Shown: one piece after another, positions 1 through 11,489 of the stretch
How positions within the stretch are numbered: position 1 is the first letter of the stretch
Layout: the number at the start of each line of letters is the position of its first letter
Assembly: GCA_947184155.2 (NCBI GenBank)
Contig: CAMXCT020002085.1
Span: 52,023-116,022, forward strand
Origin: Cladocopium goreaui
Lineage: Eukaryota > Sar > Dinophyceae > Suessiales > Symbiodiniaceae
Direction of reading: 5' to 3'
DNA: 64,000 bases
Program-made: the position numbers and the translations under genes
Notes under the pieces: generated by a model
What the model was told of the DNA's origin: nothing
What the model saw: only the letters and a program-made list of their open reading frames with translations
The model's database searches: none

Positions 1-1793
1 AAACCCACCCCAATTCCAAATCATCAGGGAGTCTCTACTCTGGAACTCGACTCCATCAGCATGAATGAATATTGGAATGGTAGTCTCAGGGTCTTGCACC
101 TGCCTTTTGGCAAGGCCCTTCCTTTTGTCAAGGCAGATGGGGTGGCCCTGCAGTCGATCATCCTGGCAAGCTTCAACTCCTCTCCAAAATTCATTCAGAT
201 GTTCAACACCAAACAAAGTTTCAAACTGATCTGTATAGTGGTGGAAAAGGTCTGCAAATAAAATGTGTGGCAGCAGAATGCCAGCTTTTTCCATAGACAC
301 CTGTGAAGTCTTTGGGTCTTTGCATTTTGTTTCAACTGGTGTGCTGCCAGAAATCTTGCAGTCCTTGGTGAAGCTGGCACACAAATCTCTGTGGCAATTC
401 CCAGGTAATGACCCATGACTTCCTGTTTTGGCAATGGTTGCCAAGTCATGGCCACTGGACCCAGTGAGAATTGCTTTGTGGGCAACATCTTGAACTAGTT
501 TTGCACTAAGCTGCCCATGGCTCCACAAGGACAAAAGTGTTTGTGCCAGCACACTCTGCTCACCATCCCCTTTGGCCAAGGGCTCTGTCTCTAGCTTGGC
601 CAGCTCCAAACCATGGCCCCTCAGTCTTTTGACTGGCTTCATGCTGCCCTTTTGTCAAGGGCACTGAGCACAAGCCTTTGGGCAAGGCATGGCTCTTTCC
701 CCTTTGAGGAAACACTTGAACCAAAACTTTGCACAACACTTGGCTTGCCAACCCTGCAGACCCTGCCAACCCTGGAGGCTTACCAACCCTTGGTGCTTCT
801 TAAGCTGTATGCTTTTTACAGCCCAATTATTAGATACCCAGAAAAAACTTGTGTGGTTTAGACCCTTGGTGCTTCTTAAGCTGCATGCTTTACAACCCAA
901 GTGGCTGACATACTTATACATACCCAGAAAAAACTTGTGTGGTTTAGTGGTGTGGTGTGCAGCCCCCCAACCCCCTGAACCACTTAAGTGTCTGTGCTGC
1001 AGCATTTTTTTGACTTGATGCCTGCTGTCGGTTTGCCAGCCAAGAGACCCTACATCACCCTTTGGTCAAGGGGAGAAGGTCTCATGTGGCTGCCTGTGCC
1101 TGCCAATTGCCTGGGCAATGGCAACATCAAAAACTGAAAGCCAATCACCTTTTGTCAAGGATATGGCGACATCAAAAACTTGAAGCCAGTCACCTTTGGG
1201 CAAGGTAGCACTGGAATTTAAACAAGATACTACCCTTTGCCACTAGCTATAGGTGTACTCTTTTGTCAAGAGCACACAGGGTCCTTTGGTCAAGGGCCCC
1301 TTTCAAAGCATTGTTGCTTCACTTTTTGCTGCTTTTGGAAAAGCTCTTGTTTGCCAATGCCTTGTATTCTTTCACTTCTGTTTTGACTTGGTTGGTGCAT
1401 ACCACTGCATCTTTGATGGTTTGCTTTGCTGCTTCCACATTGCCACCCTTTTTTTATTTGTAATTGCTTTGAGCTTTTGTTCCCATTCTTGGGCATGTTT
1501 CAAAGTCAGTTGTGCTTCCTTCCTGTCTTGCTTGGAAGTTCTGCCTGCTTGGTTAGCAGCTTCCAAAGCTTCTTCCAAGTTTCCCACTGCCACCCTGAGA
1601 TGCTCTTTGGATTTTTGTGCTTTTGTCAAGCACTCAGCCCATTGCTCTTCAGGTGTCTTCTTGTCTTTGTCATCTTCTGTGTCATTTGGGTCACCATCCT
1701 CTATGGCCAGCACTCCTCTGCCTCTTCCTTTGCTTCCTTTGCTCCCTTTGCCTTTTGTCAAGGCACCTTGGCCCTTACCTTTTGTCAAGGCAG
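1..1793 (-). pseudogene. Truncated duplicate of transposase-like gene
   Basis: This stretch matches 59,717-61,508 over its whole length with only a handful of single-base differences seen by eye. On the minus strand it repeats the middle part of the transposase-like gene (about 1-640) and the C-terminal part of its N-terminal lysine-rich ORF (about 1,290-1,793). Homology stops at 1,793, three bases after a CCTTTTGTCAAGG motif at 1,778-1,790, and the sequence then enters an unrelated satellite. The 5' half of the gene is therefore missing, and the copy cannot encode the full protein. The left edge continues beyond the window. It could be a very recent segmental duplication or an assembly duplication; the sequence alone does not decide. 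Confidence 0.8.
103..1633. repeat. Cluster of CTT-loop-AAG hairpin motifs
   Basis: This cluster contains short inverted repeats with inner stem CTT/AAG and a 5-nt loop. Examples are at 103-115 (loop TTGGC), 121-133 (TTGTC), 569-581 (TGGCC), 648-660, 675-687 (TGGGC), 1,059-1,071 (TGGTC), 1,148-1,160, 1,193-1,205 and 1,778-1,790. Two have altered but still paired outer stems: 1,258-1,272 (arms CTCTT and AAGAG) and 1,617-1,633 (arms GTGCTT and AAGCAC). The function is unknown. Confidence 0.85.
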
Positions 1794-1835
1794 ACAGACG
1801 CATCCATAGGTATTTTATGCAATTGGGATGCACCC

Positions 1836-2452
1836 TGAAGGACGAACGAGTCCGAGAATCCCACCCAAAAACTTTTTAACGTCACGTCTGAAACCCTAAA
1901 AAAAGAACAGAAAACTTGCAAAAAATTGGCTGCTGCTGCTGCTGCTGCTGCTGCCACTGCACAAAAACACAGCCATACGGCCCTGCCGGACGGGGAAACA
2001 CGGGAAACACCATGGCCCTGAAGGACGAACGAGTCCGAGAATCCCACTCAAAAACTGTCTAACGTCACGTCTGAAACCCTAGAAACAGAACAGAAAACTT
2101 GCAAAAAATTGGCTGCTGCTGCTGCTGCCACTGCACAAAAACACGGCCACACAGCCCTGCCGGACGGGGAAACATGATGGCCCTGAAGGACGAATGAGTC
2201 CGAGAATCCCACCCAAAAACTCTCCCACGTCACGTCTGAAACCCTACCTAGAAACAGAACAGAAAACTTGCAAAAAAAATTGGCTGCTGCTGCTGCTGCC
2301 ACTGCATAAAGACACAGCCACACGGCCCTGCCGGACGGGGAAACACTATGGCCCTGAAGGACGAACGAGTCCGAGAATCCCACCCAAAAACTGTCCAGCG
2401 TCACGTCCGAAACCCTAGAAACAGAACAGAAAACTTGCAAAAAATTGGCTGC

Positions 2453-2485
<33 letters not shown>

Positions 2486-2636
2486 CGCCACTGCACAAAA
2501 ACACGGCCACACAGCCCTGCCGGACGGGGAAACATGATGGCCCTGAAGGACGAACGAGTCCGAGAATCCCACCCAAAAACTCTCCAACGTCACGTCTGAA
2601 ACCCTAGAAACAGAACAGAAAACTTGCAAAAAATTA

Positions 2637-2667
<31 letters not shown>

Positions 2668-2986
2668 CTGCATGAAGACACAGCCACACAGCCCTGCAGG
2701 ACGGGGAAACACCATGGCCCTGAAGGACGAACGAGTCCGAGAATCCCACCCAAAAACTCTCTAACGTCACGTCTGAAACCCTAGAAAGAGAACAGAAAAC
2801 TTGCAAAAAATTGGCTGCTGCTGCTGCTGCTGCTGCCACTGCGCAAAAACACGGCCACACAATCCTGCCGGACGGGGAAACACCATGGCCCTGAAGGACG
2901 AACGAGTCCGAGAAGCCTACCCAAAAACTATCGAACGTCACGTCTGAAACACTAGAAACAGAACAGAAAACTTGCAAAAAATTGGC

Positions 2987-3019
<33 letters not shown>

Positions 3020-3629
3020 CGCCACTGCACAAAAACACGGCCACACAGCCCTGCCGGACGGGGAAACATGATGGCCCTGAAGGACGAACGAGTCCGAGAA
3101 TCCCACCCAAAAACTCGCTGCTGCTGCTGCTGCCACTGCACAAGAACACGGCCACACAGCCCTGCCGGACGGGGAAACATCATGGCCCTGAAGGACGAAC
3201 GAATCCGAGAATCCCACCCAAAAACTCTCTAGCATCACGTCTGAAACCCTAGAAACAGAACAGAAAACTTGCAAGAAATTGGCTGCTGCTGCTGCTGCTG
3301 CTGCTGCCACTGCACAAAAACACGGCCACACAGCCCTGCCGGACGGGGAAACACCATGGCCCTGAAGGACGAACGAGTCCGAGAATCCCACCCAAAAACT
3401 CTCTAACGTCACGTCTGAAACCCTAGAAAGAGAACAGAAAACTTGCAAAAAATTGGCTGCTGCTGCTGCTGCTGCTGCTGCCACTGCACAAAAACACGGC
3501 CACACAGCCCTGCCGCACGGGGAAACACCATGGCCCTGAAGGACGAACGAATCTGAGAATCCCACCAAAAAACTCTCCAACGTCACGTCTGAAACCCTAG
3601 AAAGAGAACAGAAAACTTGCAAAAAATTG

Positions 3630-3660
<31 letters not shown>

Positions 3661-4311
3661 CTGCATGAAGACACAGCCACACAGCCTTGCAGGACGGGGA
3701 AACACCATGGCCCTGAAGGACGAACGAGTCCGAGAATCCCACCCAAAAACTCTCTAACGTCACGTCTGAAACCCTAGAAACAGAACAGAAAACTTGCAAA
3801 AAAGTTGCTGCTGCTGCTGCTGCCGCTGCACAAAAACACGGCCACACAGCCCTGCCGGACGGGGAAACACCATGGCCCTGAAGGACGAACGAGTCCGAGA
3901 ATGTCCACCCAAACACTCTTTAACGTCACGTCTGAAACCCTAGAAACAGAACAGAAAACTTGCAAAAAATTGGCTGCTGCTGCTGCTGCCGCCACTGCAC
4001 AAAAACACGGCCACACAGCCCTGCCGGACGGGGAAACACCATGGCCCTGAAGGACGAACGAGTCCGAGAATCCCACCCAAAAACTCTCGAACGTCACGTC
4101 TGAAACCCTAGAAACAGAACAGAAAACTTGCAAAAAATTAGCTGCTGCTGCTGCTGCTGCTGCCACTGCGCAAAGACACAGCCACACGGCCCTGCCGGAC
4201 GGGGAAACACCATGGCCCTGAAGGACGAACGAGTCCGAGAATCCCACCCAAAAACTCTCTAACGTCACGTCTGAAACCCTAGAAACAAAACCGAAAACTT
4301 GCAAAAACTTG

Positions 4312-4342
<31 letters not shown>

Positions 4343-4587
4343 CTGCACAAAAACACAGCCACACGGCCCTGCCGGACGGGGAAACACCATGGCCCTGAAG
4401 CTGCTGCAGCTGCTGCAGCAGCTGCTGCTGCTGCTGCCACTGCACAAGAACACGGCCACACAGCCCTGCCGGACGGGGAAACATCATGGCCCTGAAGGAC
4501 GAACGAGTCCGAGAATCCCACCCAAAAACTCTCTAACGTCACGTCTGAAACCCTAGAAAGAGAACAGAAAACTTGCAAAAAATTGGC

Positions 4588-4621
<34 letters not shown>

Positions 4622-4960
4622 TCTGCCACTGCACAAAAACACGGCCACACAGCCCTGCCGGACGGGGAAACATTATGGCCCTGAAGGACGAACGAGTCCG
4701 AGAATCCCACCCAAAAACTCTCCAACGTCACGTCTGAAACCCTAGAAAGAGAACAGAAAACTTGCAAAAAATTTGCTGCTGCTGCTGCTGCTGCCACTGC
4801 ACAAAAACACAGCCACACGGCCCTGCCGGACGGGGAAACACCATGGCCCTGAAGGACGAACGAGTCCGAGAATCCCACGCAAAAACTCTCTAACGTCACG
4901 TCTGAAACCCTAGAAACAGAACAGAAAACTTGCAAAAAATTGGCTGCTGCTGCTGCTGCT
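1836..4960. repeat. Satellite of ~165-187 bp units with nested (CTG)n
   Basis: There are about 18-19 direct repeats. Each unit contains the conserved hairpin GGACGAACGAGTCC, a middle segment, a (CTG)n tract of very variable length, and a CCGGACGGGGAAACA segment. Some units are shortened (for example that starting near 3,079), and one near 4,395 lacks the hairpin part. Minus-strand frames stay open over long distances because units have few stops; the apparent protein is a repeating peptide with alanine runs from GCA. I treat these ORFs as a by-product of the repeat. The array ends in GTA/GTT microsatellite sequence. Confidence 0.9.
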
Positions 4961-5003
4961 GCTGTAGTTGTAGTTGTAGTTGTAGTAGTAGTAGTAGTAG
5001 TAC
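4961..5003. repeat. GTTGTA/GTA microsatellite
   Basis: A short run of GTAGTT followed by GTA triplets lies directly after the last CTG tract of the satellite. Confidence 0.8.
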
Positions 5004-5029
5004 CTCTTCTTCCCTTACGCGCTCCCCCT

Positions 5030-5182
5030 TGCGTCGGCCGGGGTCGGCGGATTTTTTGCTTGTGAGGATGGCATGCGCATCGTCACCCTTGACCACGAAA
5101 TGAATATGCTGCGCCAAGGCGTGTTCCTTGGCTCGGCTCATCCGATCGCAGACTTTAGTTGGCTCACGGATCCAAGGCACTG
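5030..5182 (-). CDS. Possible isolated exon, unknown product
   Basis: The minus strand is open here and reads as non-repetitive protein with the segments VPWIREPTKVCDRMSRAKEH and VVKGDDAHAILTSKK. It would begin just after a CTGCAG at 5,178-5,183 that could serve as a splice acceptor on the minus strand. The base composition and amino-acid use look more coding-like than the flanking DNA. I do not recognise the family. It may be a leftover exon fragment caught between the satellite and the copia element. Confidence 0.25.
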
Positions 5183-5199
5183 CAGATGAGTGAAGTGAC

Positions 5200-6198
5200 G
5201 AGGTGATTGAGGGGTGATTGAGGTGTCTCACCGGATGCCTTAGTGGCTTTCACGCTCAAAGCGTACGTGTGAAGAGTCTCAATCATCTCACTTTGTGAGC
5301 ACTGTGTGTGTGTTTGCGCCTGTCACCAGAACATGGCATCTGTCGAACTTCAGGTGCCACAGTTTGGGCGTCAGATTGCATGTACAGAGTTGAGTTCCCA
5401 GGTTTTGCAAAATCAGAGTAAAAATCGAAGCGTGTCCACTGTGTCCACAAACATGTGTTCCTGGCAGGTTCCCTGCAACCCTAGCATCTTTCATGTCTTA
5501 GGCATGCCATGGCCATGACCTGAGATCTTCTGCCCAAGCTCCAGCTGTCCAGACTCCCATGGCAGACGTGGCACACTCCGGACACCATGGACACCGCCAT
5601 GGCAGGGGTGCCGTCAAAGGCGCGGGATCCCACTGCGTTTGATGCTTCGGAAACTTTTCTGTCTTTTCACCTGGAGGCCACAAACCCCATTTCCAGCCGA
5701 AGTACAGGAAAGTCGAAAAAACAACTGAGGAGGAGCTGGTACAGGGACAAAATATGACAAAATACTGTGCCGCATGTATTTCAAACACTGAATTTAATGA
5801 AGGCTAATCTCGCGTTTAGAGTTTGAAGAGTTTTGAGATATTTTGAGTTTTGACACAGTCGTGGCATGTTATGATTTCAGTGGGCAATCAGAGTGAAGGA
5901 GGCTCCAGCTTGCGAAACGCTGGAGCTTGCAGATGAAGCCTTCGGTGGGGTCAAAGTTGAGGTTGGCGAACGGCAACAATTGAGCTGGCTGGATTGCCAT
6001 GGCTCTCGCAGGCGTGCCCAAGAGACAGCATTGCATATTGCAATAAACTTCTGCAATCGTCTCTTGCTTGCATTGAAACTTTGGGTGCTGATTTCTGTGG
6101 TTTTGAATGGCTTGTGATGGTTTGTGACACTCTGCCTCTCTCTCGCTCCCTCTCCATATATATATATATAAACATATATATGCATATGTATATGTATA
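5200..6198. other. No clear gene; TA microsatellite at right end
   Basis: The stretch contains several short ORFs on both strands, none with a recognisable domain. A TA/TATG microsatellite fills about 6,155-6,198 and abuts the copia LTR, so the retroelement appears to have inserted into simple-sequence DNA. Confidence 0.6.
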
Positions 6199-6607
6199 TG
6201 AGAATGGCAGCAAAACTCTTGAAGACAACCACAGGGATGTTCCGCAGCTGCTTGTTGTAAAGGTGTTCCAGCAAAAAGGGGTCGTTCGACCAGTATCTTC
6301 GAAAACAGGAAAAGCCTTTGGAAAAATTGGGATCCTACCCAAATGTGAAATACACCCACCTTTCCAAATCGGCTGAACACGCACAGCTGTTTGTTCCCAA
6401 GCGCACAAGTGACCGTTCCACAGTCTGCAGAAAGGTGTCCTCACCTTATTGGAAATCTCCGGTGACGCCTGTCACCTATATGGCTTTCAAGGCACTGATG
6501 TGCCACGACCCACCCGCCTCTGCTGCCCTGAGCCAGTGCCTTCGGACACAAACGGTTTGCCCAATGGCATGCACCTGCAAGTGGAAGACCCAAATGGGAA
6601 AATCACA
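6199..6607 (-). repeat. 3' LTR of copia copy 1
   Basis: This 409-bp repeat matches 14,413-14,821 with about four substitutions. On the plus strand it begins TGAGAATGGC and ends AAAATCACA, the TG...CA ends typical of LTRs. Confidence 0.93.
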
Positions 6608-6666
6608 TCGGTACAAAATCTTTATGTTGGGCAAACTGGTATGACTGGCTCAAGGTTCGTGTCAGC

Positions 6667-9600
6667 CTAAGAAGCTGGTGAATCGCCATCGGCCTGCTGT
6701 AACCAACGAATTCGATCTCTTGTCTTTGCACGGTTTTTGAGTGTTGCATCTTCGTCATGTAATCGGTAACTTCCAACCCGCAAGGTTTCCCTTAAGAAAT
6801 GAGACTGCATAGCTTTTGTCAAACAATCTGCCAGCTGGGCCCCTGAGTGTACCCATCTTAAAGTGATATTTTCCTTTAATGCATCTTTGATAGCTCTGGC
6901 AACAAGTTGTGTCCTAAATTCTGAGCAATTTGTTGGAGCTGTCCGTGTTACAAGGTCATATAAACTTTTGCAATCCGTCACAGCTATGTCTTGATGCTCC
7001 AAGAATGTCGGCACAGAGATAGCAGGCTCAGTCTTCAGCAGGGCTTCTTCTGGATTCTTCCAGTTCACATTGGGATCATGTATCCATTTCCAGAACAAAC
7101 GCAGCCATGCCAATTGATCCAGTGCAGAGGCAAGGGATGTCGTCTCGGCGGCCAAAGTGCTTGTCACCACCTTCTGAATTTTCTTTGAACCCCAAGAGAC
7201 AGGACTTATTGGGCATTGGATGTTATTGGAAATTTCATGGTGGGTACCAACAATTATGACTCCCGGATGTGACTCTGGTTTCTTATGAGATGCAAAGGAT
7301 GCATCAGAGAATGCCATGAATCGGAAATCCTTGTAGGGGATTGGTCTAATGGTAATGGTTACATCATGGTGTTTCTTGGCCTCGTGCAACAACCGATTTG
7401 CTTCCAAGAGGGTATCCACCGTTGCATGGTTAATGGCTGACTGCAGCGACGACAGCCGGCTGGATAAGTCGGGCCGGGTGTTTACCGCAGCATATTGGAG
7501 AGAGCCCACGAGGCCTCGCAATGATCCACGTTCTTCCTCTGTCACAGGCAAATCTGGTTGAGTCTTGCGATTGGTTTCGTTTTTGATTGAGTTGATCTTT
7601 TTCACATAGGTACCCTGGCTGAGGACAATCCCATAGTCTTCCTTCTGGGTCAGTTCGATTCCCGTAAAGGTGAAGGATCCCACTTTCTTTGTTCCAAACT
7701 TATACTTTTGTTCCAATTTATTGAGAAGTTCATGGAACTGATCGTTACCCCCACCTACACCATCATCAACATGGATTCCCAAGATACCGGCAAGTTGTTG
7801 GGGATCATTCTTGTCTCGTAGGATGAAAGTGCATGGATCAAAGGGGCTCACTTCCATTCCCAGTTGGATTAGTTCATTGGTCAAAGTGCAGTACCACAAG
7901 AAAGGTGCATCAATCAAACCATAGGCACTTTTGTTTAACTTCCCAATCTCATTTTGTGACATGTTCATGGCTCGGCGAAGTTCAGGCACAGGGTCCAGTC
8001 CCATAATACGACCCTCTTGAGGTTGTCCTTGCAAGAAGGCAGCCTTGATGTCGAATGACATGAGTCTCCAAGCATGGGTGGCTATGGTCTGGAGGATTAG
8101 CATCCTAGAGGTCTTATTAAGGGCTGGGGAATCTCTAGGGATCTCATCTATTTTCGGGTCTTGGTATCCAAGGACTACCAATCTAGCTATGGGTTTATGG
8201 GTACGCAGGGACTTTTGATCAACATTGTCCTGGCTAACATCATCCAGTGGCTTCCAAGTTAAAATCCATCTGCATGTGAGGACCTGTTCGGATGGGATTT
8301 GATTCTTCAAAACTTTGGATATGGTCTCAGTCTGTAACCAATTGTTGATTTCAGCTGGTTTTGCCTTCTCAAACTCGGTCTTTTCTACCTGGCTAAGTTC
8401 TGACATTCGGACCTCAGTTCTCTGCTTTGCAGCTCCTGACACTAAGAAGATCCATGGATCAGCTTGGGTAACCTCAGTGACATCATGAGATGTCGGGACT
8501 GGCACATCAAATTCGCAGCGGAAGGCCATTCCTAGCTCGGCACAGTCGGCGAAAGCATCGGCAGACTCGCAGCACAGGAGTTGTTGGATTTCTTCTGTTG
8601 AGTTGTCATTGTTTTCCATGCTGGATTGTGATGGTTGGTGACTCAGGGATTCTGGTTCTTGATCAGGTTGTTGGATAGATTCGGATGTGCTTTCACCTCT
8701 TTCGTGCATCAGCGATTGCGGCCTTTCTTCAGCAACGACTGGTTCCGTTGCATCTAGATTGATGGAGTCCTCTTCTGGGATCCCAGGCAATTGGTTCAGG
8801 CGGTCGATCTGGCGTTGTATCATGGTTAAACCTGTTGGCAGCTCTGGTCCTTCAGGTTCACCTTCAGAGGGCAATGACCTCCGGACATGTTCGGGGGCAC
8901 TTCTGTACAACTTACCAGCTTGCGTTGTCCATATGGTGTGATTGGCATCCTGAAGAATAACCCGTTGGGGACCGATCCACATGGGTTGGTTCATGTTCTG
9001 GGTTCTCCATATCATCACCCATGATACATATGTTCCTCGATCTGGACATGACCGCCGCAACAGTGATCTCCTCAAAGCGTCACTGTTGTCTGCCGCATGA
9101 AAAGCTTGCCTGGCAACCTCTCGCAGTTGGAGATGTTTCTTGAAACTGCCAGGGGCAACTGAATCCATCTCCTGCGTGGCACTCAAATGACTCGGAATGG
9201 ACTCATCACTCAATATCGATCCGGGCAATCGGCTTTGTTTGCCGAAAACGATGATTTCTGGTGAGTATCCATGTCTTACACTTAGACAGTTTTTGGATTG
9301 AGTACTTTGGTTGAGTGCTTGTTGGAGAGCATTGTAGTCTTGAATGCGAAGTTCGGTATCTATTTTTTTCAACATTTCTTGGAGGAATTTACCATGTCTT
9401 TCAATCTTGCCATTCTGCCAGTGAGCTTCTGGATTATTGCTGGTGCAGTTAATGCTGAATCTCTGCGTAAATTGGCTGAACTCTTCACTACAGAATTCCG
9501 TACCCGCATCAACAACCAAATGGGAAGGGGCTCCCGCCCAGCATAACCAGTGTTGGTTGACCAGCTGAATCATGTCAAGCGTCTGACGTGATGGTGCTAC

Positions 9601-10017
9601 AAGTGCTACATGGAAATTGGTACCTGCGTCTAACATGTGATAGAAATGGAATTCTTTTCCTTGGTTATTCTTCCATGTGATTCCATCCATGTAAACCTTG
9701 TGATTGAAGTCCATGAGAGATTTCAAATGGCCAGGTCGTTGGTGTTTGGGAACCGAATTTTTCGCACACACACTACAGCGAAGCTCTCGAGCAGCATTGA
9801 TCACTTCAGCACGGTGGCCAGTTGCTTGCAAGGCTTTAGACAACCTTTCATTGCTCGGATGACCTAGATTCCTGTGCATCAAAAACAATTGATTCTGTTC
9901 CCACTTGGGTAAGGCCAGTACTCTTGAGGTTTGTTCCTGCAAAGTTCCAGGCTCATGATTTTCATCACCGGTGTCTAAAGTCTCTCCAGTGCTGGCTGGC
10001 GGCGTTTTAGCTGCCAT
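6667..10017 (-). CDS. Copia pol: integrase, reverse transcriptase, RNase H
   Basis: This open frame of 1,116 codons encodes the enzymes that copy and insert the element. It has a zinc-binding HHCC domain (H48, H53, C81, C84), the integrase catalytic triad D111, D170 and E206 (in IERHG), and a copia-type reverse transcriptase with SFDIKAAFLQG near 654-664 and the catalytic box HVDD at 749-752. A C-terminal RNase H follows with candidate acidic residues D905, E958, D1015 and D1064. All the key residues I can identify are present, so this part looks intact. The first methionine lies just after the previous ORF in another frame, so the natural product is probably part of a longer gag-pol polyprotein. 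Confidence 0.92.
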   Translation of the reverse strand: MAAKTPPASTGETLDTGDENHEPGTLQEQTSRVLALPKWEQNQLFLMHRNLGHPSNERLSKALQATGHRAEVINAARELRCSVCAKNSVPKHQRPGHLKSLMDFNHKVYMDGITWKNNQGKEFHFYHMLDAGTNFHVALVAPSRQTLDMIQLVNQHWLCWAGAPSHLVVDAGTEFCSEEFSQFTQRFSINCTSNNPEAHWQNGKIERHGKFLQEMLKKIDTELRIQDYNALQQALNQSTQSKNCLSVRHGYSPEIIVFGKQSRLPGSILSDESIPSHLSATQEMDSVAPGSFKKHLQLREVARQAFHAADNSDALRRSLLRRSCPDRGTYVSWVMIWRTQNMNQPMWIGPQRVILQDANHTIWTTQAGKLYRSAPEHVRRSLPSEGEPEGPELPTGLTMIQRQIDRLNQLPGIPEEDSINLDATEPVVAEERPQSLMHERGESTSESIQQPDQEPESLSHQPSQSSMENNDNSTEEIQQLLCCESADAFADCAELGMAFRCEFDVPVPTSHDVTEVTQADPWIFLVSGAAKQRTEVRMSELSQVEKTEFEKAKPAEINNWLQTETISKVLKNQIPSEQVLTCRWILTWKPLDDVSQDNVDQKSLRTHKPIARLVVLGYQDPKIDEIPRDSPALNKTSRMLILQTIATHAWRLMSFDIKAAFLQGQPQEGRIMGLDPVPELRRAMNMSQNEIGKLNKSAYGLIDAPFLWYCTLTNELIQLGMEVSPFDPCTFILRDKNDPQQLAGILGIHVDDGVGGGNDQFHELLNKLEQKYKFGTKKVGSFTFTGIELTQKEDYGIVLSQGTYVKKINSIKNETNRKTQPDLPVTEEERGSLRGLVGSLQYAAVNTRPDLSSRLSSLQSAINHATVDTLLEANRLLHEAKKHHDVTITIRPIPYKDFRFMAFSDASFASHKKPESHPGVIIVGTHHEISNNIQCPISPVSWGSKKIQKVVTSTLAAETTSLASALDQLAWLRLFWKWIHDPNVNWKNPEEALLKTEPAISVPTFLEHQDIAVTDCKSLYDLVTRTAPTNCSEFRTQLVARAIKDALKENITLRWVHSGAQLADCLTKAMQSHFLRETLRVGSYRLHDEDATLKNRAKTRDRIRWLQQADGDSPAS

Positions 10018-10823
10018 GTTTTAGCTGCCGTGGTGCAAAGACTGTCCTGGGAGCTGCTACTTCCAGAACCTGTGGCGGGCTCTGGCACATTGTCTGGAAT
10101 TCCGGCTTCGGTCGGTGGCTCTCTATCTCGGGCAAACACTGTTACATTTAAACGACATGGGTGTGCTGGTCGGATCAACTGTCTGTGAGAAAGCTGTGTC
10201 CATTTTTCCCAATTGGCTTCATGTGCTACTTGACTGGACGGCCTAAGGATCATAAATGATTTCCTATATGGTGCCTCATGTGCATGGACATTTGTTGGGG
10301 GACCCATGGTTCGATCCGTGCCTCGGCACGCGATAACATTCACCACCAACTTGTCGGAAAGCATTTGCTGAATTGGCTGCAGAATTTCACTGGCTGTGAT
10401 TTCCAGCTTCCCGACCCGCGGCAGCATCCTGTTGATGCGGTTCAGTACTTCTTGACAGTCTTCAAGACATGGACCAACATATTGTTTACCGGCTAGTCTC
10501 CTTCTCTTGATCATCTGTTCAGCTTTGTTTGGAGGATAAACTAATACGGATTTCACAAAGTTGGCTTTGGGTTGAGAAGGTTGGATGACCCTGTGTTGTC
10601 CTGCTGTCAAAATCGGCGTATCTGGTGCGCTCTGGGTCAATGCAATCAGCCCATGATTCCAGTTGAAAGGCCATTCCCTCTTGGCATTGAGGAAAGTCTG
10701 AGCAACCAATCTAGCAAACTTTCGGGGATATGATATGTTTCGGAAAAACTTGATCGATTGATTCGATAACCATGTGTCCAGGTGCTTCCTTCGATGGGCT
10801 GGTGTGCATGATCTTGGCGGCAA
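9975..10823 (-). pseudogene. Copia polyprotein segment before integrase
   Basis: This 282-codon minus-strand frame overlaps the start of the pol frame by 43 bases. It contains a stretch beginning near SYPRKFARLVAQTFL that continues, in a different frame, the methyltransferase-like region upstream. It is rich in basic residues and has no catalytic motif I recognise. The frame changes at both ends suggest small indels in what was a single polyprotein; sequencing indels are also possible. Confidence 0.6.
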
Positions 10824-11489
10824 TTTCTTCCATGCAGTGCTTTGTACAGCGCAGGGCTGGTCGTGATCACGGTCATTCCTTTTTTCATGGGGACTCCACT
10901 ACATGGGTCAACAAGACTTCCAACCTCACACATGTCAAACTGGCATGACCGTGTAAACTGATGGATTTCAGAAATGCCGGGCTGGTGGAACATCAACGAT
11001 CGAGCTGGCTGCTCCCAGTGGAAGTGGCGGCCATTCTGCACCTGGTGCCTGTACAACACTATATAGTCCGAGTCCAATCTGGTATAACATGGATTCTCGT
11101 TTCTCTAGATATTCCTGAGGACTGTCACTGGTTCGAGTAGAGTTGAATTGCGACCATGATGACCAGGGTCCACAAACCGGGGAAAACCAAAGGTGAAGTG
11201 GTTGATGAATTGCAACTCTTTTGAACAGGGCGTCTCGGCCACATGGTTTTGACAGGTCACCATCATTAAGGCCAAACCTGAAAGCAGATCCACCGAGCTG
11301 TTGCACCTGATGAGTCAGTGGCGACTGCGAACTGCAAAATACTTCAGCTGATAAAAATGGTTTTCCAATGGCATGGTGGCTCTGAAGGACAGTGTTCAGT
11401 TCGTTTTCAATTTTTCTTACATGTTTCCACAGAAGGCTGACTTCAGGGTGGATGCTCGAATGCTCCACAGGGATATCATCTGTGGTCAC
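10646..11489 (-). pseudogene. Methyltransferase-like domain in copia polyprotein
   Basis: Two overlapping minus-strand frames (11,489-10,968 and 11,077-10,646) together encode a domain placed between protease and integrase, where copia elements normally have none. Visible motifs are a glycine-containing segment around LTHQVQQLGGSAFRFGL, then WFSPVCGPWSSWSQFN, then HFHWEQPARSLMF. The Pro-x-Cys-x-Pro-x-Ser loop and the Glu-Gln-Pro segment resemble motifs IV and VI of C5 cytosine methyltransferases. The equivalent region of the second copia element has the same arrangement. The frameshift near 11,000-11,050 breaks the domain here. That it binds S-adenosylmethionine or DNA is inference. Confidence 0.5.

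Noticed and set aside
2010..2050. Hammerhead-like ribozyme core CTGAAGGACGAACGAGTCCG in each satellite unit
   Set aside because: A CTGA and a stem-II-like hairpin are present, but the invariant CUGANGA and GAAA bases are not met in any unit I checked.
2048..3916. 622-codon minus-strand ORF with alanine runs
   Set aside because: It follows the satellite unit exactly, with the frame kept open by unit composition. There is no sign of a separate gene.
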